Shown here: positions 63,157 through 64,000 of the stretch, piece after piece | How positions within the stretch are numbered: position 1 is the first letter of the stretch | Layout of the letters: every line of letters starts with the position of its first letter | Origin: Antarctobacter sediminis | GTDB lineage: Bacteria > Pseudomonadota > Alphaproteobacteria > Rhodobacterales > Rhodobacteraceae | Reading direction: 5' to 3' | Assembly (NCBI RefSeq): GCF_019218285.1 | Contig: NZ_JAHUZG010000003.1 | Span: forward strand, 248,001 to 312,000 | DNA: 64,000 nucleotides | Program-made: the position numbers and the translations under genes | Notes under the pieces: model-generated | The model's database searches: none | What the model saw: the letters and a program-made list of their open reading frames with translations, nothing else | What the model was told of the DNA's origin: nothing

Positions 63157-64000
63157 TTACTTGACCGATTCAGGGCCGAATTCGAGATAGCCCTTGGCCG
63201 CCACGTCCAGGGCCTGATCCACGTAGTAAACCTGAACGTCCTCGGGGAACCCATTGGACAGGGCCAGTTCGTGGTTTTCCTTGGTCATCACCAGCGGCGT
63301 GAAGAAGTCATAGACCTTGTCCGGCGTTTCACCCTTGTGAATGCGATAGGCCATCTGGACAAAATTCCATCCTTCGCGCGTGCCGGACAGAAGGATGTCC
63401 GCCTTGACCGTACCGGCCTCAAGCTGTTGCAGGATCGGGATGTCACCGTCATAGCCAAAGAAATCCAGATCCTTGCCGCTGTTCATGGCGATGGCAATCG
63501 ACGGATACATATAGGCGTCAGTCACGCCGGAAATCGCGTCCAGATCCTCGAACTGGGTCAGCCAGTTCTCGGCGATGGATTGCGCCTTGACGGTGTCCCA
63601 GTCGGCGGGTTGTTCGGCGACCACTTCGACATTGTCACAAGCGCCGATCCCCTTGAGGATACCCGCGCGGCGCGCCTCTCCCGAGGGGTTGCCCGCCTGA
63701 CCCAGCATGATCGCCACCTTGTAGGGGTCGCCCCCCGAAAGCGCACAGATCGCCAACCCTTGATTGGTGCCGTTCACCACGTCGCCAAGGGTAAAGCTGT
63801 AGTCGGCGCTATCCATCGGCGAATGCACCGCGATCCATGTGATGCCTGCCGCCTGCGCCTTGGCGACCAGAGGCTCAAAAGCATCGACGTTGATGGCGTT
63901 CACGAACATCACGTCGGGCTTTTCGTTGATCGTCACCTCGGTCTGCTGGATCATCTTTTCCAGCGAACCTTCTGCCGACAGCCAGCGACCGGTGATCTTT
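63157..64000 (-). CDS. RbsB-type sugar-binding protein, C-terminal part
   Basis: Partial gene; its start and signal peptide lie beyond the right end. The frame is open from 64000 and shows 280 residues of a type I periplasmic binding protein: KPDVMFVNAINVDAFEPLVAKAQAAGITWIAVHSP in the first lobe, then GQAGNPSGEARRAGILKGI, ISGVTDAYMYPSIAIAMNSGKD and FFGYDGDIPILQQLEAGTVKADI in the hinge and second lobe. It delivers a monosaccharide or sugar acid to the RbsAC-like importer. Confidence 0.88.
   Translation of the reverse strand, partial: KITGRWLSAEGSLEKMIQQTEVTINEKPDVMFVNAINVDAFEPLVAKAQAAGITWIAVHSPMDSADYSFTLGDVVNGTNQGLAICALSGGDPYKVAIMLGQAGNPSGEARRAGILKGIGACDNVEVVAEQPADWDTVKAQSIAENWLTQFEDLDAISGVTDAYMYPSIAIAMNSGKDLDFFGYDGDIPILQQLEAGTVKADILLSGTREGWNFVQMAYRIHKGETPDKVYDFFTPLVMTKENHELALSNGFPEDVQVYYVDQALDVAAKGYLEFGPESVK

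Noticed and set aside
1-64000. CRISPR arrays, tRNA or rRNA genes, IS elements, integrase or att sites
   Set aside because: No regularly spaced direct repeats, no cloverleaf-like tRNA stretch, and no transposase or integrase proteins were found in any frame.

Overview
The window is GC-rich and gene-dense, with many ATGA and TGATG overlaps between consecutive genes. Its gene content fits an alphaproteobacterium of the Rhodobacteraceae (marine Roseobacter type): protocatechuate-branch genes, a serine-cycle island, truncated haemoglobin, DUF2061 and DUF817 membrane proteins, and an alphaproteobacterial SOS box of form GTTC-N7-GTTC. The organism assignment is inference. No rRNA, tRNA, IS element, prophage or CRISPR array was seen.

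Bases 1-19,450 are mostly housekeeping and mixed metabolism. They hold a cut-off enolase-superfamily gene, a zinc alcohol dehydrogenase, pcaB and pcaD with another alpha/beta hydrolase between them, a periplasmic ClpP-like protein, an FKBP/SlyD prolyl isomerase, a 2-haloacid-dehalogenase-like HAD protein, truB, metG, an MFS transporter, an ImuA-like gene under a perfect SOS box, an aldo/keto reductase, a small cytochrome c, an XRE regulator, a fatty-acid desaturase, a DMT transporter, DUF817, a cupin gene that appears frameshifted at codon 2, and kptA.

Bases 19,450-43,700 are a C1-assimilation island. One minus-strand operon carries sgaA, mtkA, mtkB, hprA, ppc and glyA. A divergent LuxR-type response regulator is followed by mcl and a glycerate 2-kinase. 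Together these give most of the serine cycle; enolase and malate dehydrogenase are not in the window. A second minus-strand block has a two-subunit NAD-linked formate dehydrogenase (beta subunit a NuoE-NuoF fusion), formate-THF ligase, a chorismate-mutase-like protein and two tandem folD genes, one of which has lost the catalytic lysine. Between these blocks lie a truncated haemoglobin, a 790-residue fusion of DUF1989-type modules to a GcvT/DmdA-type folate-dependent C1 transferase, and a divergent DMT transporter. The fusion is the best candidate here for an undescribed activity: a C1-donating enzyme whose product would enter the serine cycle as folate-bound C1.

Bases 43,700-64,000 are a sugar or sugar-acid catabolic region. 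A plus-strand operon (44.6-55.4 kb) encodes a split UxaA/SuyAB-like dehydratase with reversed subunit order, an HpaI-type aldolase, an aldehyde dehydrogenase, an enolase-superfamily dehydratase, a CUT1 ABC importer, an aldose dehydrogenase and a lactonase. That is the enzyme set of a non-phosphorylative sugar oxidation pathway. Minus-strand genes (55.4-64 kb) add a KduD-like SDR, a polyol-type dehydrogenase, a second enolase-superfamily dehydratase, a lactaldehyde/glycolaldehyde-type dehydrogenase and an RbsABC-type importer whose binding-protein gene is cut by the window end. Two GntR/FCD regulators sit at the divergent promoters, each next to clear palindromic operator candidates.
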